Source: Chrysomallon squamiferum
Taxonomy: Eukaryota > Mollusca > Gastropoda > Neomphalida > Peltospiridae
Assembly: GCA_012295275.1 (NCBI GenBank)
Contig: CM022665.1
Coordinates: forward strand, 26,029,446 to 26,051,945
Direction of reading: 5' to 3'
Length of the DNA: 22,500 bases
Below the pieces are notes generated by a model. It did not search any database. It was not told the origin of the DNA and worked only from the letters and a program-made list of their open reading frames with translations. A program made the translations under genes and the position numbers. Shown here one piece after another: positions 1 through 11,689 of this stretch (position 1 is its first letter; every line of letters begins with the position of its first letter).

Positions 1-231
1 GTGAGGACATACAACAAGGTAGCAGTGGAGGGTGGTAAATCATAATGGCTGAAAATGTGTAATCGTGTCATAATGGAGAGTGTGTTGACGGTTCTATTCC
101 CATCCATCGTGTTAATAAGCAGATGTAAGCATAAATGTAAAATGTAATAAACAGATGTTCATTAACACGTAGGACTAAAAACCGGATCGACGCGTGACAG
201 AACTCGTAATGAAAATGTTTAATTATGTTGA

Positions 232-239
232 AGAGAGAG

Positions 240-327
<88 letters not shown>
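232..327 (+). repeat. (GA)n microsatellite
   Basis: About 48 near-perfect GA units with one early GC interruption. The minus strand is a pure TC tract, which makes an artificial poly-Leu/Ser reading frame. The flanking bases 1-231 show nothing recognisable. Confidence 0.97.
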
Positions 328-330
<3 letters not shown>

Positions 331-1540
331 ACAACATAAAGAACACAAAATGATACAGAAAAGGTGATGGGAGCATCAAGCAGGTTTCATAATCCTTTTA
401 TTTGAGAGAGTACGAGATTGCTTGCAGACTAAAGATGGCGTCTAAAAAGCTGTTTGAAGGCAAGCGGCGTGCAGTATGTTTGTAATTGCGTATTAGTGCA
501 TTTCTGCTAGCAAAGGACAAGTCAGTGCGCTCGATTCCTAGCCACAGGCAACTCGTTTTTACATCGTGTTTTAACAACCTGCAGGGGCCTTGTCATATTA
601 AGCGGCAGTTACATATTTTGTATTTGTTAACATCTGTTACAGTATGGCTGCATCCACTGGACACCTTTATCTGACTAACCTACTAACTCACTAACACAGC
701 TCCGTGAACTTCAGTGCAGTGTCATCGATTGTTAATGATAAGGAAATGAAAGTTAAAGTTTGTTCTTAGCTTATAGAAAGATTATTGGTATTAATGTGTA
801 ACAGAAAAAAAAATGGAGAGACAAACAGACTGACAGAAGGACACGAAATAAATTTAAAAAAAATACTATTATTTACATGGTCTGCCATTTTTAGAAGACC
901 AGACAAAAAGTTAACTAACCTTCTTTAATCCTGTCTGCATTTCAAAAAAATAAAAAAATAAAAAAAATTAATAATAATAATAATAATAATCGGAAAAACG
1001 GAGATTTAAAGAAAAAAATGTCGAAGAAAGAGAGAGAAAAAAGAGTAAATAAGATTTTGAAACGTCGGCGTCTTTTTAAACACTTTTCACAGATCAATTG
1101 GAAAACCAAACAGAATGTTCTTCTTCCAATTTCCCTCATTAGTACTTGTGTTCCAGATGACATTTCTCTTTGCCAACCTGCACTGTAAAGCCAGACGTCT
1201 GCTAATGGGATATCTGGGTACTTTACAACCGGAAAATGCACATTTGCCATCGTCTGAGGAAGAAAGGACAGTTTTGTCACCTAAAACCAGAAGCTGCAAT
1301 TTGGTCTCTAGTAAATGATCTTTACGGACATCCAGACTGATAAAAGTTAACGACCATTACTCTGAAAGAGAGGGGGAATTTATGAAAATTACGCATCTGA
1401 ACATTCCTAGCTGTAAAGCTCTGAAGGTCGAATTGAGGACGAGCTTGTTGGTTTTATTTAGCACAAAGTTCAAACAGAAATAGGTTCTGCTTGATTTGAA
1501 GAAGCCTTTTTTTCATACAAATACGCACAGATTAATCGGT
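328..1540. other. Non-coding AT-rich stretch, no supported gene
   Basis: Unique sequence with short A-runs and an (AAT)n patch near 968-990. Two weak exon-like signals are present, a 13-codon ATG exon at 435-473 (+) and a 76-nt exon shape at 1253-1178 (-). Neither can be joined to a gene, so no CDS is called. Confidence 0.6.
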
Positions 1541-1634
1541 GTGATCTAAAAACCCAGTGACCAGCATACAGCATGACTGTTATCTGAATTAGTGTTTATA
1601 AAAGCTTATACAAACGTCACTGGGTAGAAATCAC
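1541..1634. repeat. Imperfect terminal inverted repeat, small hairpin or MITE-like remnant
   Basis: ACCCAGTGAC at 1552-1561 is matched perfectly by GTCACTGGGT at 1616-1625. The match extends outward imperfectly to GTGAT (1541) and ATCAC (about 1630). The enclosed 54 bases are AT-rich and hold no gene. No clear target-site duplication is visible. Confidence 0.4.
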
Positions 1635-4056
1635 TGATCATTTATATCAAATATCCTTAAAAGATAAGATTTAATTTAAGTCCTGGTTTTGATATTTAAA
1701 GCGTCGTAACACTTATGATAATGAACTGATCATATGGATATCAAAAATACTATATATCTATGGATTTAAAATCACAGAAATCCCATGAAAACAAACGAAG
1801 ATGTTACGCAACAGGGATTTATATATAGCATCTAACATGCAAATAAAGGAGAAGAAAGCTGGTTGCTTTTGCAAGATCGTTCTTGTAATTCTGTAAAAAA
1901 AAAACACCTGTATTTTCTTTTTCTTTTCAAAGTTAAATACTTAACCCACAATAATTTTGTACAAAACCACACACAACACAAACAGCCACACATACACACA
2001 CAGACCCGTCACGTACACACAACATACAACAAACGCACACATGCAACCTGAAACAATAACAAAATGTAAGCAAAGACAGAGATATTATAATATTACAATC
2101 ATACATAACAGAATGCGTGGAGAGTTATTCAGTTTTCTCTGTTAAAATAGTTATCTGAAAAAAAAAATGCCGAGAATGACTAATTACGTTGGTTTGTTTT
2201 ATACACAAAACTACAATTAACAGAATCAAGGCAATTAGGAGAATTAATTACGATTTAAAAATTATGAAATGTTTTCTTGTTGTTTATTTGAAGCTGTAAC
2301 AAAATTATATCTTATTGCATTATATTAAGAAAATGTATGCTGAACCGTATTAAAAAATTTAATTATAACTTTAATCCAGCTGCAAAAATTAATAAACATG
2401 TTTATAGTCAACATTTTCTTCGTGTTTTTTTTATTACCAGGAGAACTGCAAATAAATAAACAAGGTACAGCAAGCTATGAAAAATAGGTTAATTTAATGC
2501 CCAAACACGTGACTGGATATCCAGGCAACCTGTCTTTGATTTGAGACTAAAAGAAAATGAAAAAAAATAAAACGATGTCTGGTTGATGCTTATCAGTCTT
2601 TCTTTTATGTTTTAGAAAACAAGAAAAAATTCGATTACTACCCACCCCCTTCCATGCAAACGAGGTTCCTTGGTCGGCTTCATCAACGTCCTCTGTCATC
2701 TTTGCGACATCTTCGGCACTGTCACTGAGTAATCGGTTTGAGTTATCCGACGACGGTAACTCAATTCCATGTTAATTGGTCAGACGGCTTGCACGCGAGT
2801 GTTACGTTTGCGCTGCCACTCGGAGCCCCATCGCCACGAGCGATATATTTTCACTGTATCTCCACGGTTATTGCCAGAAAGAAATGCCGGCTTCCCAATC
2901 AATACGGGGTCATGCAGAGCGGCCCCTAGAGACCGCGTAGCAGCAAAGCAGTAGTGCTGAAGGCATACAATCTCAACAAATATGTATATTGAGGCAAACT
3001 CATTATTCATGTTTAGAACTTTGCTCCCCAAAACTAAGACAGTTACGATCAATAAAAGATCAACAAGTTGAATCAGAAGTCGGATCTCCATGGCAACACC
3101 TTGGAATCTGTTGGTGGTACGCAGAACGAGTATGTTTCACTGGATGTCCACTTTGTATACAACAGTTTGTTTTGGGAGACGCATTAAAACGGTACAGCTG
3201 CATGTGACAATATTAAAATGTCGTAGTCAACCCTTCTGGTCATTTACTCCGACGTACCGAGACAAGAAACAAAAATTACTTTGCTGTTTTATTTTAGTGT
3301 GTGTATATTTTACAAGCAGTCATGTTATTCAGTATTTCTAGATATTAAGGTTTATTCAAGCGAAATGATTTTCGTCGTTATTTATTTTCTACGTGAATAT
3401 CACTGACGACGTAAGAGCAGCTAGTCTGTAATGGCATTCTAATCAGAATTCCTGCCTCTGTTTTACGATTGTGTCTGTACCCAAGAGATACGTTCTGAAT
3501 TAAGAAAATATTCGGGGAATCTTTTTATATTTTCTTGGGATTCTTTATGCCTTATTCCACACTGCAGGTTAAGTTGTTCTAAATGATACACATTCTGATT
3601 TATGATAATGTATCACGTCAAACAAATAAATTTCATCTGTGGCTATAAATCTTATTGGTTTTCTATATAAAAAAATTATTTTGCAACATCAGATGAGGTT
3701 AAAGAATTCTATCGTAAGCAAACAAAAAAACCTCTCTATTCTCCTCAGAGATAAATGAATATACATTCATAAAATTGAATTTATTTTTCATTTATTTATT
3801 TTTTTGTTTGATTGCTTTTAATTTATTTGTTTATTTTTTTTGTTGTTGTTTTATTTTATTTTATTTTTATTACTTTGTTGTTGTTGTTATTGCAGATATA
3901 TATTAACACCAGCAACAAAAGGAAATTTACATATTAACTTAATTTGGATTAACTATTATATCATATGTTCTTTATATCGATTATTAAAAACGTGAATAAT
4001 AACATGCTGTTTTGTAAACTGTAAACAACTTGTTCTAAGAGAATTTCAGCACACAG

Positions 4057-4061
<5 letters not shown>
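1635..4061. other. Non-coding region, no supported gene
   Basis: Mostly AT-rich unique sequence. Positions 1965-2045 are rich in CA steps. Positions 2640-3210 are less AT-rich and contain more CpG, but no reading frame there resembles a known protein and no splice-bounded exon is convincing. Positions 3780-3895 form a T-rich low-complexity patch (TTTA, TTG). Confidence 0.6.

Positions 4062-4096
<35 letters not shown>
4062..4096. repeat. (CA)n microsatellite
   Basis: About 17 CA units, followed to about 4150 by interrupted CATA/CACA steps. The opposite strand gives a spurious Cys/Val reading frame. Confidence 0.95.
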
Positions 4097-4100
<4 letters not shown>

Positions 4101-4713
4101 TACATAGACACAGAGCACATATTCATGCATACATATATACAAACACAGACACACATAGACGCATGTACCCGCGCCTGTTCTATATTGCACCACAAAGTCG
4201 CATACATCAGCACACGGATTAAACTTGAAAGCAAGAAATTAGTCGATGCTCTAAACATCAGCACGGTACCCGAAAATCTATACAAGTGAGGCCGCCATAA
4301 TTAACAAATTACCAGTCTCTTGTGGTCAACATTTTGCCAGCAAGAACTTCATAGAATAGCCGACGTGATTGCAAAGGTGTTGCATCATTTGCTGAGTGGC
4401 AAAGTTCGCAAAACCATTTACATAGATGTTTTTCATGTTTTACAGCTATAACCAATCCATTTTTTGCTTTTAATAAATTTAGGAGTCTCGAGAACGTACT
4501 TACTTTTTCGGATAATCGTGATGCTTTTAAAAGATATACTGATTTGGGGCGTTGTTATTTTGGTTATTTCAGTTAAAGGATCGAACATTCTTATATTGAA
4601 ATGTAGGAGCATGATAATCATCCTCCTCCAGCTGTCATTTAGCACAGCTGATGCAACAAAATTAAAAACATTATTAAAATTGATTTATAACAAGAACAAC
4701 AGCTACAACAGCA
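4097..4713. other. Non-coding region, no supported gene
   Basis: After the decaying CA steps this is AT-rich unique sequence. The open frame on the plus strand runs into the triplet repeat beyond it and has no recognisable domain. Confidence 0.55.
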
Positions 4714-4783
4714 AAATAATAATAATAATAATAATTATTATTATTATTATTATTAGTAGTAGTAGTAGTAGTAGTAGCAGCAG
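4714..4783. repeat. (AAT)n-(ATT)n palindromic triplet repeat followed by (AGT)n
   Basis: About seven AAT units run directly into a similar number of ATT units, making a self-complementary hairpin, and then into AGT/AGC triplets. The block is a multiple of three and so stays open in several frames. Confidence 0.93.
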
Positions 4784-5013
4784 TTTAGAATATGTATCAG
4801 GACCTCCATATTTCTTGGAATAAATAGTTTACAATCAGCAGCTGCGGGTCTCAGCGCCTCAAAGCTGTATCCATTGTTTCTCTCTCGTCTTTCTGTAGCA
4901 GTTTAACATCTCGATTGACAGATCCTGAACCGGCAACAAGGTTCTGACTGGACCCATATATGTTATTACTTTGTCACCGAGGTCTTGCTCATTTCTTAGA
5001 ACATTCATCAGTG
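4784..5013. other. Non-coding unique sequence
   Basis: No open frame or known motif is supported. Base composition is more balanced than in the surroundings, and it leads into the degenerate tandem array that follows. Confidence 0.5.
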
Positions 5014-5165
5014 TTCATTTGAGGCAGACCGCCAAGGAACATTCGAAACAGACCGTCATGTGTTTATACGAAGTAGACAGTAGGTTTTTACTAAGCAGAC
5101 GGTGAAAGTTTCGTAGAAAAGACACCGTCAAGACTTCATACGAAGCAGAGATGGATGGAACACTC
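5014..5165. repeat. Degenerate tandem repeat, unit about 25 bp
   Basis: About six diverged copies of a unit close to ATACGAAGCAGACCGTCAAG can be aligned by eye: CATTTGAGGCAGACCGCCAAG, CATTCGAAACAGACCGTCA, TATACGAAGTAGACAGTAGG, TACTAAGCAGACGGTGA, a TCGTAGAAAAGACACCGTCA copy and TCATACGAAGCAGAGATGG. Copies differ at many sites, so the array is old. Confidence 0.6.
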
Positions 5166-5565
5166 AAAAGCCGAGGGTGACCATTGTAATTGTCCTCAAA
5201 GACATCCAGTACAGGCTGTTGCTCTTTATCAAGATACCAGTTGCGAACTTAAATTGCTCCACCTGTACACGGTTCAGGGGCAGACACTGGTGACGGAATC
5301 ACTGCAGATTATATCCTCAGCTCTGGTGATGCAGCTTGGTCATCGTGTAGTCAGTCTGCTGACCGAAGTCATTCACTTTATCAGCGGAGTAACTTAATTA
5401 ACCGGTCTCTCATTGTAACCTGATTAACTAGCCTGTCTGTGCCTCTAATGAGAGCAGCTTAACAGGATAAATCTGTTAAAATAGGATATAGGTGGGAATA
5501 GTAAAACAACGTTTGCATTTCTAGACGACCCTTGGACGATGGTTTCTGACCATGTTGCGAACAGC
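5166..5565. other. Non-coding region, no supported gene
   Basis: An 80-codon frame starting at 5155 covers this stretch and overlaps the degenerate repeat. It has no signal peptide, domain or splice context I recognise, and I treat it as chance. Confidence 0.45.
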
Positions 5566-5657
5566 GAGTGATTTATGTCAGGGTGACATTTGGAGAGTGA
5601 TTTATGTTAGGGTGATGACGTTTGGAGTGTGATTTACATTAGGGTGACAACTGTCTG
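5566..5657. repeat. Degenerate tandem repeat, three copies of about 27-32 bp
   Basis: Three consecutive copies built on GAGTGATTTATGTTAGGGTG followed by ACATTTG, ATGACGTTTG or ACAACTGTCTG. The cores are close to each other and the ends vary in length. Confidence 0.65.
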
Positions 5658-7536
5658 GACTCAGAATTACGGAACTGCGTTGTTGTCGAATATCTCAACT
5701 GTATCCCGCTGTGAGTAGACAGCGTTTTCGAGAAACCATGTAACATTTCTGGAATTGATTTAGAGGCAATGAATGATGACATAGTTCGCATATCAAGTGT
5801 GTATTAGTAATAGGGTAAATGATTTTAAAATTGGTACCAATGTCGTAAACTAATAATTATGTCTGTACGCTATAAAGAACATTAGGATATATATTTATAT
5901 GTGTCATCATCATCGTCATCATCATCATGATGATCTTTATTATTATTATTATTATTATTAAAGAGAATAAACATATAGTTAATTTTTATGATTGTTTACT
6001 AATATTGTAAAACAATACCGAATGGTAATAATTGTACTATTTTTATTTTTATTTAAAATCACGATCTCTGATAATATTTAATAATAGAGGCAGGTAGGTA
6101 GGTAGTTACACACTGTTCTGTACGATCCATTATTTTGAATTCTTTTCTTCTGTAGAATTTATGTGGACTTATAATTCTTTAAACTATATCACAAAATAAA
6201 ACATGTACATAAAAACGGTATTTTCTGTTAAAGGTACACGGTATTAGCAAATGCTCTGAACTGATTAAATGTACATTTCTCCTTTGATCTGACATTAAGG
6301 AAACACTTGTGTGCCAGTATATTCCCACAAAACGTATAATAACTATTACAGGCCGAAATAAAACAAGTTGTTATATCAAGACGAGATAAAAGTCTTTGGT
6401 TGCCGTGGGAAATGATGTCCGGTTATAATGTTAATTAAGCTATCTAATTACATAGATAAAACGCGTTAACCGTTAGGTTATATATAAATACATAATAAGA
6501 GTTTTAATATATATTTATCTTGCGATCACTCTTCGTAGAGGCAGGATATGATGACTAGATACATTTCTATATTCTTGGGCAATGACAATAAAATAAATAT
6601 ATCTTTATAAAACGAAACTATATTTATTTCGATAAATTACTTGCTATTTACTTATATATATATATATATATACCATTCGAAGTTACTGCTTTAGTTATTA
6701 AAAGGCCATTTTGAAAAGGATTTTCATTTTTTTTAAATAATAATAAATTATTGTTATTTAAGAACTATTTTGTTTTGATGTATAGTTTTTGTAAGCGACA
6801 ACGAAATCAATAACGGTGAATACACTACTCCAGAGATCTGTTAGTTGAGAAATAAAGCAGTTAATTTCTTTCTTTTTTTTTTTTGGTGTTATTTAGCATT
6901 GCAGGATTAATTAAATGCTAACTGTGTTAAGATACCAGCTTTATCCTACAACACTATGCTGTTTAATTTGCATAGTTATTTCTATATATATATATATATA
7001 TTAACAACATATGTAGGCTGACATATTAATATTTGATCGACGCCGTTGAAAATACCACTGAAAAAACAATAATATCCTGGCTTACTTGAAGTATTTTTTC
7101 AAACTTTTTAGAAACAAAGGCTTTCAAAACGATAAAGCTTTTCTTATTCAGCTGTTGGCGACAGACTGAGTTGAAATACTGTACGGTCCCCAAACAACCA
7201 GCAGGAGAGATGTAAACTTTTTTATTATTCAAATTATAACGCCGTCTAGGTGTGTAGATATGTTACAGTATTAAGACAGCTGTGAGATATTCTTCTGTTG
7301 TGTAATGATCAATAAATCTGGTGTTATATTTGATTCAGTTAGACAAGCTTCAGTCAAATAGAAATCACAGCATGTTTCCCATTTACGTCAGTGTGAAAAG
7401 TCACCTAGTGCTAAACTGATTTACAATTACAAATAGAAGAAATTATAACAAATACGGTACAAATAACAATTTTGGAAAATATTTTAAGCTCTGAAAATAG
7501 AAAAGCATTTTCTTATGTTATCTGTTACCCTCTAGG

Positions 7537-7540
<4 letters not shown>
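5658..7540. other. Non-coding AT-rich region with short microsatellites
   Basis: Contains (CAT)n with one CGT at 5904-5933, (ATT)n at 5937-5960, (TA)n at about 6653-6672 and 6981-7002, and a T-run near 6870. No supported gene; the minus-strand frame at 7232-7026 shows no domain. Confidence 0.7.
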
Positions 7541-7581
<41 letters not shown>

Positions 7582-7710
7582 CATTTATATGTCTATAGGT
7601 GTATGTATATATTTATGTATGCATGTAAGTATGTATGAATGTATGTATGAATATATGTATGTGTGTGTATGTATGAATGTATATATACTGATATGTATGT
7701 ATGAACATGC
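7541..7710. repeat. (GT)18 microsatellite grading into TATG/ATGT tetranucleotides
   Basis: Perfect GT from 7541 to 7576, then an interrupted GTAT/ATGA-type tetranucleotide tract to about 7710. It creates long artificial frames on both strands. Confidence 0.92.
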
Positions 7711-8086
7711 AAAACTACACAATGCTGCTCCATTTAGAAAATTTAAAATAAATCGAGTCATCATCTTTTCATTAACATCCAAATTACAATTCGGGTTGTT
7801 TTTTTGTGGGGGAGGTAGTTTGTGTGTTGGATTTTTTTTTTTTTTTTTTTTCCGATATATTTTTGAAGCCTTATTCTAAAACAATGTTTTAATTAGAAAC
7901 AGACATACCGACATGTCGTCCACTGTGTGGTAAAAATAGTAAGTACACGTAAAAACATTTATTAGTATCAGGCACGAAAAGACACAACAGACGTTATGTC
8001 AAAAACAACAACGTTTTTTTTTTTTTCAGTTTCTGGACGGCACTTCGACAAGCTTCACAGATCTGAAACTGTTATAAACAATTTTC
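7711..8086. other. Non-coding region with poly-T tracts
   Basis: T-runs at about 7831-7851 and 8013-8025. Nothing gene-like is visible. Confidence 0.65.
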
Positions 8087-8345
8087 GAGATATCGCTTTA
8101 TGACACCCACAAATCTGAGATATAAACAGAAAGTGTGAGATATCATTCATTGATGTATTGATCAGCGGTGTGAAACTGGGGTTATGTTAGACCGTGGCTG
8201 CGATATCGCTCAGTGATATATCGATCAGCCATATTGATGTGGAGAAGTGTAAGACAAAGGGTGCGGTTCCATAGCAATGTGCATCAGAAATTGTTTTAGA
8301 CAAAGGATAACGATATATTGCTCGGAACTGTATCGATCGACGAAC
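8087..8345. repeat. Diverged repeats of a GATATCG-containing unit
   Basis: GAGATATCGCTTTATGAC (8087), GAGATATAAAC (8117), GAGATATCATTCATTGATG (8137), GCGATATCGCTCAGTGATA (8200) and ACGATATATTGCTCGG (8310) are related. Two of them continue into TATTGATCAG or TATCGATCAG. Spacings of about 30, 20, 63 and 110 bp suggest an old, eroded satellite or a mobile element end. Confidence 0.45.
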
Positions 8346-9330
8346 TAAGCACTATTTTATAAAGTTTATTATTTATTTATTTATTATTAATTATGTTTTT
8401 GTATTTCTATTTTATTTATTTGTTTGTTTATAAATTAATTACGTATTTTTAAATTTATTTATTTATTATTATCACTACTACTAGTACTACTACTACTACT
8501 ATTATTGCTACCAATTATTATTATTAATGCATTGTTTTCTTTTAATATTTCTAAAACTTAAACAGATATAATAAAAAGAGACGTATGTTGTAATATCGTT
8601 TTTAAAAATGTGTTGTTATTTTGACGAGTGATGTTGAATAGCTACAGTGAATTATGTCTACATCGTACTATATCACTATATGGTTCAGTAAAACCATTTA
8701 TAGTTAATTACGATATGAAATATAGATTAATAAAATACTATATCAGAAATTAACTGAATACTGCAAGGTATGTAATTATAAGTATTTAGTACTAGATACA
8801 ATTTTAATACTCTCTCTCTATATCTCTCTATCTCTCTCTCTCACACACACACACGCACGCACGCACCCAAATATAGACTTACGTCATACACATAATAAGT
8901 ATGTGCATCAAAGCAATTAAGATATTTTAATCATTATTTTTAACATATTTAATTATAAACAGTACTCAGTTTTGTTTTTCAGAAATTTTAGCTCTTTCTT
9001 CCTTTGCAGTTTTTCTTTGCTGTTATAAATAGCAATAACAGTAACATAATTATAATAATAATTATTATATTTATTTAATTATTTTTCGCAATCATTTTGT
9101 ATAGTATTATTTGCTAAAACGAAAGTGACATAAAGTGAAACAGCTGGACTTTTTATTTCGAATTTCCTGTCAACAGGTAGGTAGGTTATAACACAGATAA
9201 GTCACACTTCAATGATTTCAAATGTTTTTCTGTTAAAACCAGTCACGGAGACATACACCTAAATAATCTATTTATCTTACATGTGAAAAAAATACATACT
9301 GAAACACGCACGGTCACAGACACACACACA
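8346..9330. other. Non-coding AT-rich region with microsatellites
   Basis: TTTA-type repeats at 8367-8465, mixed TAC/TAT triplets at about 8470-8525, and a TC-then-AC-then-GCAC tract at 8810-8866. No supported gene. Confidence 0.7.
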
Positions 9331-9627
9331 CATGTACATACACACATATATACATATTCACATATATACATGTACAATACACATGTACATACACACATAT
9401 ATACATATTCACATATATACATGTACAATACACATGTACATACACACATATATACATATTCACATATATACATGTACAATACACATGTACATACACACAT
9501 ATATACATATTCACATATATACATGTACAATACACATGTACATACACACATATATACATATTCATGTACAATACATATGTACATACACACATAGATATAT
9601 ATTCACATATATACATGTACAATACAT
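9331..9627. repeat. 51-bp minisatellite, about 5.8 copies
   Basis: Copies start at 9331, 9382, 9433, 9484 and 9535 with exact 51-bp spacing, each beginning CATGTACATACACACATATA. The first four copies are essentially identical. The fifth has a deletion of about 12 bp and the last partial copy from about 9574 is variant. Because 51 is divisible by 3, the array is open in several frames on both strands. Near-identity suggests recent expansion or homogenisation. Confidence 0.95.
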
Positions 9628-10450
<823 letters not shown>

Positions 10451-10509
10451 AAAAAAAAATAATAATAATAAAAAATAAAATAAAATAAAATAAATAAAAT
10501 AAAATAAAA

Positions 10510-10548
<39 letters not shown>

Positions 10549-10554
10549 AATAAA
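10451..10554. repeat. A-rich (AAT)/(AAAAT)/(AAAT)n tract
   Basis: Starts as AAT, passes through AAAAT and ends as about ten AAAT units. On the minus strand it makes a spurious Tyr/Leu/Phe frame. Confidence 0.93.
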
Positions 10555-10587
10555 CTGTGACTGCAGATGAAAACAGAAAATGAACGA

Positions 10588-10722
10588 CATCTGAGAGAGC
10601 GATAGAGAGAAAGAAAGAGACAGAGAGAGAAAGATGTAAAGAGAGTGAAAGACAGAGTGACAGAGATGAAGTAAAAAAAAACTGAAAGAATAAGAGAGAG
10701 AAAGAGGGAGAGAGAGAGAGAG
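10588..10722. repeat. Imperfect purine (GA/GAAA) tract
   Basis: A long almost pure purine strand of GAGA, GAAA and GACAGA steps. Such mirror-like purine tracts can adopt triplex DNA. Confidence 0.8.
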
Positions 10723-10738
10723 TTATAAAATCTCTAGA

Positions 10739-11108
10739 GTGTCTGTAACCTACCTTTTTATAAACTTGGTAATTTGGATTATCCTCGATGTTGTGCTGGC
10801 TGTTGCCAAACATTGCCCCCGGGGTATTTGTGAGGGACTCCGACCGTTTTGTACTGTTCCGGTGACTCATTATAATGCACCTGTGTCCCGCGTGCACCAA
10901 CAAACTACTGAAAACACCCTGCTACGCTTGAGTTATTGTGCCAAGAAGTGCACGCTTTCCACACGAAGACATGTGCAGCTGAAAACTGCTTTTTCAAGAA
11001 TCGATAACCAATTTCATGCATGGAACACTGTGCTGGCTTTCCACTGCCGTAGTCAGATCTAGTGCCATCTGTTTAACGAAGAAGAAGAAGAAAAAGAAGA
11101 AGAAGAAA
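10739..11108 (+). mobile_element. Possible 3' end of a non-LTR retrotransposon with (GAA)n tail
   Basis: A less AT-rich stretch with an open frame to 11,062 ends a few bases before a (GAA)n tail at 11078-11108. Many LINEs and their SINE partners end in a short triplet repeat like this. The translated sequence shows no reverse transcriptase motif, so it would be only 3' UTR or a short 5'-truncated copy. The evidence is mainly the tail and the change in composition. Confidence 0.3.
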
Positions 11109-11518
11109 ATCACTCCTTGGTTAGAAGCGAGGGGATGATGATGCACAATATCACAGGTTAATTAATAATAACTTTTAGTTGTGTCCATGACGTGAATACA
11201 AGAAGAAAAAAAAATGAAGATGTGAAAAACGGTATCCAGAAAGAAATTCAAGTATATGATCCATATGACAGAAAAACACATCCGACACCAACACATCGGC
11301 AACACAAAAAACAAATGACTACATTATTTTCTTGGAAAATTCGAATCATTTTACATACTAAGACATTTAATTTGTCTGGCAATTTTGTTGTGCGCACGAT
11401 TTGACGGTTAAAGTATCAGTTACAACACTAGTAGTCCCGTTGGCAGAAGCCGGCAAATTTTTGAAATCCATATTGCACGGTTAGACCATGCCAACAGATT
11501 AAAATTGAAGAAAACAAC
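11109..11518. other. Non-coding region, no supported gene
   Basis: AT-rich unique sequence. The 70-codon frame at 11192-11404 is Lys/Thr-rich and shows no domain. Confidence 0.5.
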
Positions 11519-11584
11519 AAAAAAAAAAAAAAAAAGAGAGAAAACGTCAGTGTTTTTGGTTTCTTTTTTTTTTTTTTTTTTTTT
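11519..11584. repeat. Poly-A (17) and poly-T (21) pair
   Basis: An A-run at 11519-11535 and a T-run at 11564-11584 lie 28 bp apart and can pair as a hairpin. Confidence 0.85.
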
Positions 11585-11689
11585 AGCCACCCGAAGAAAC
11601 TATTAAAAACAATCAAGAAACCAATAACATAAATGCGATATGAAAAACAGAGTCTAAATGGTTAGTTATAGTGCAGTTTGGCCCTCTTT

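Noticed and set aside
68-379. 103-codon minus-strand frame with poly Leu-Ser
   Set aside because: It is the translation of the (GA)n microsatellite.
5155-5397. 80-codon plus-strand frame
   Set aside because: No signal peptide, domain or splice support; it overlaps a degenerate tandem repeat.
7472-7879. 135-codon frame with Cys-Val repeats
   Set aside because: It arises from the GT/TATG repeat and poly-T tracts and has no domain or splice context.
9331-9627. CRISPR-like direct repeat array
   Set aside because: The copies are directly adjacent with no unique spacers, and the context is eukaryotic.
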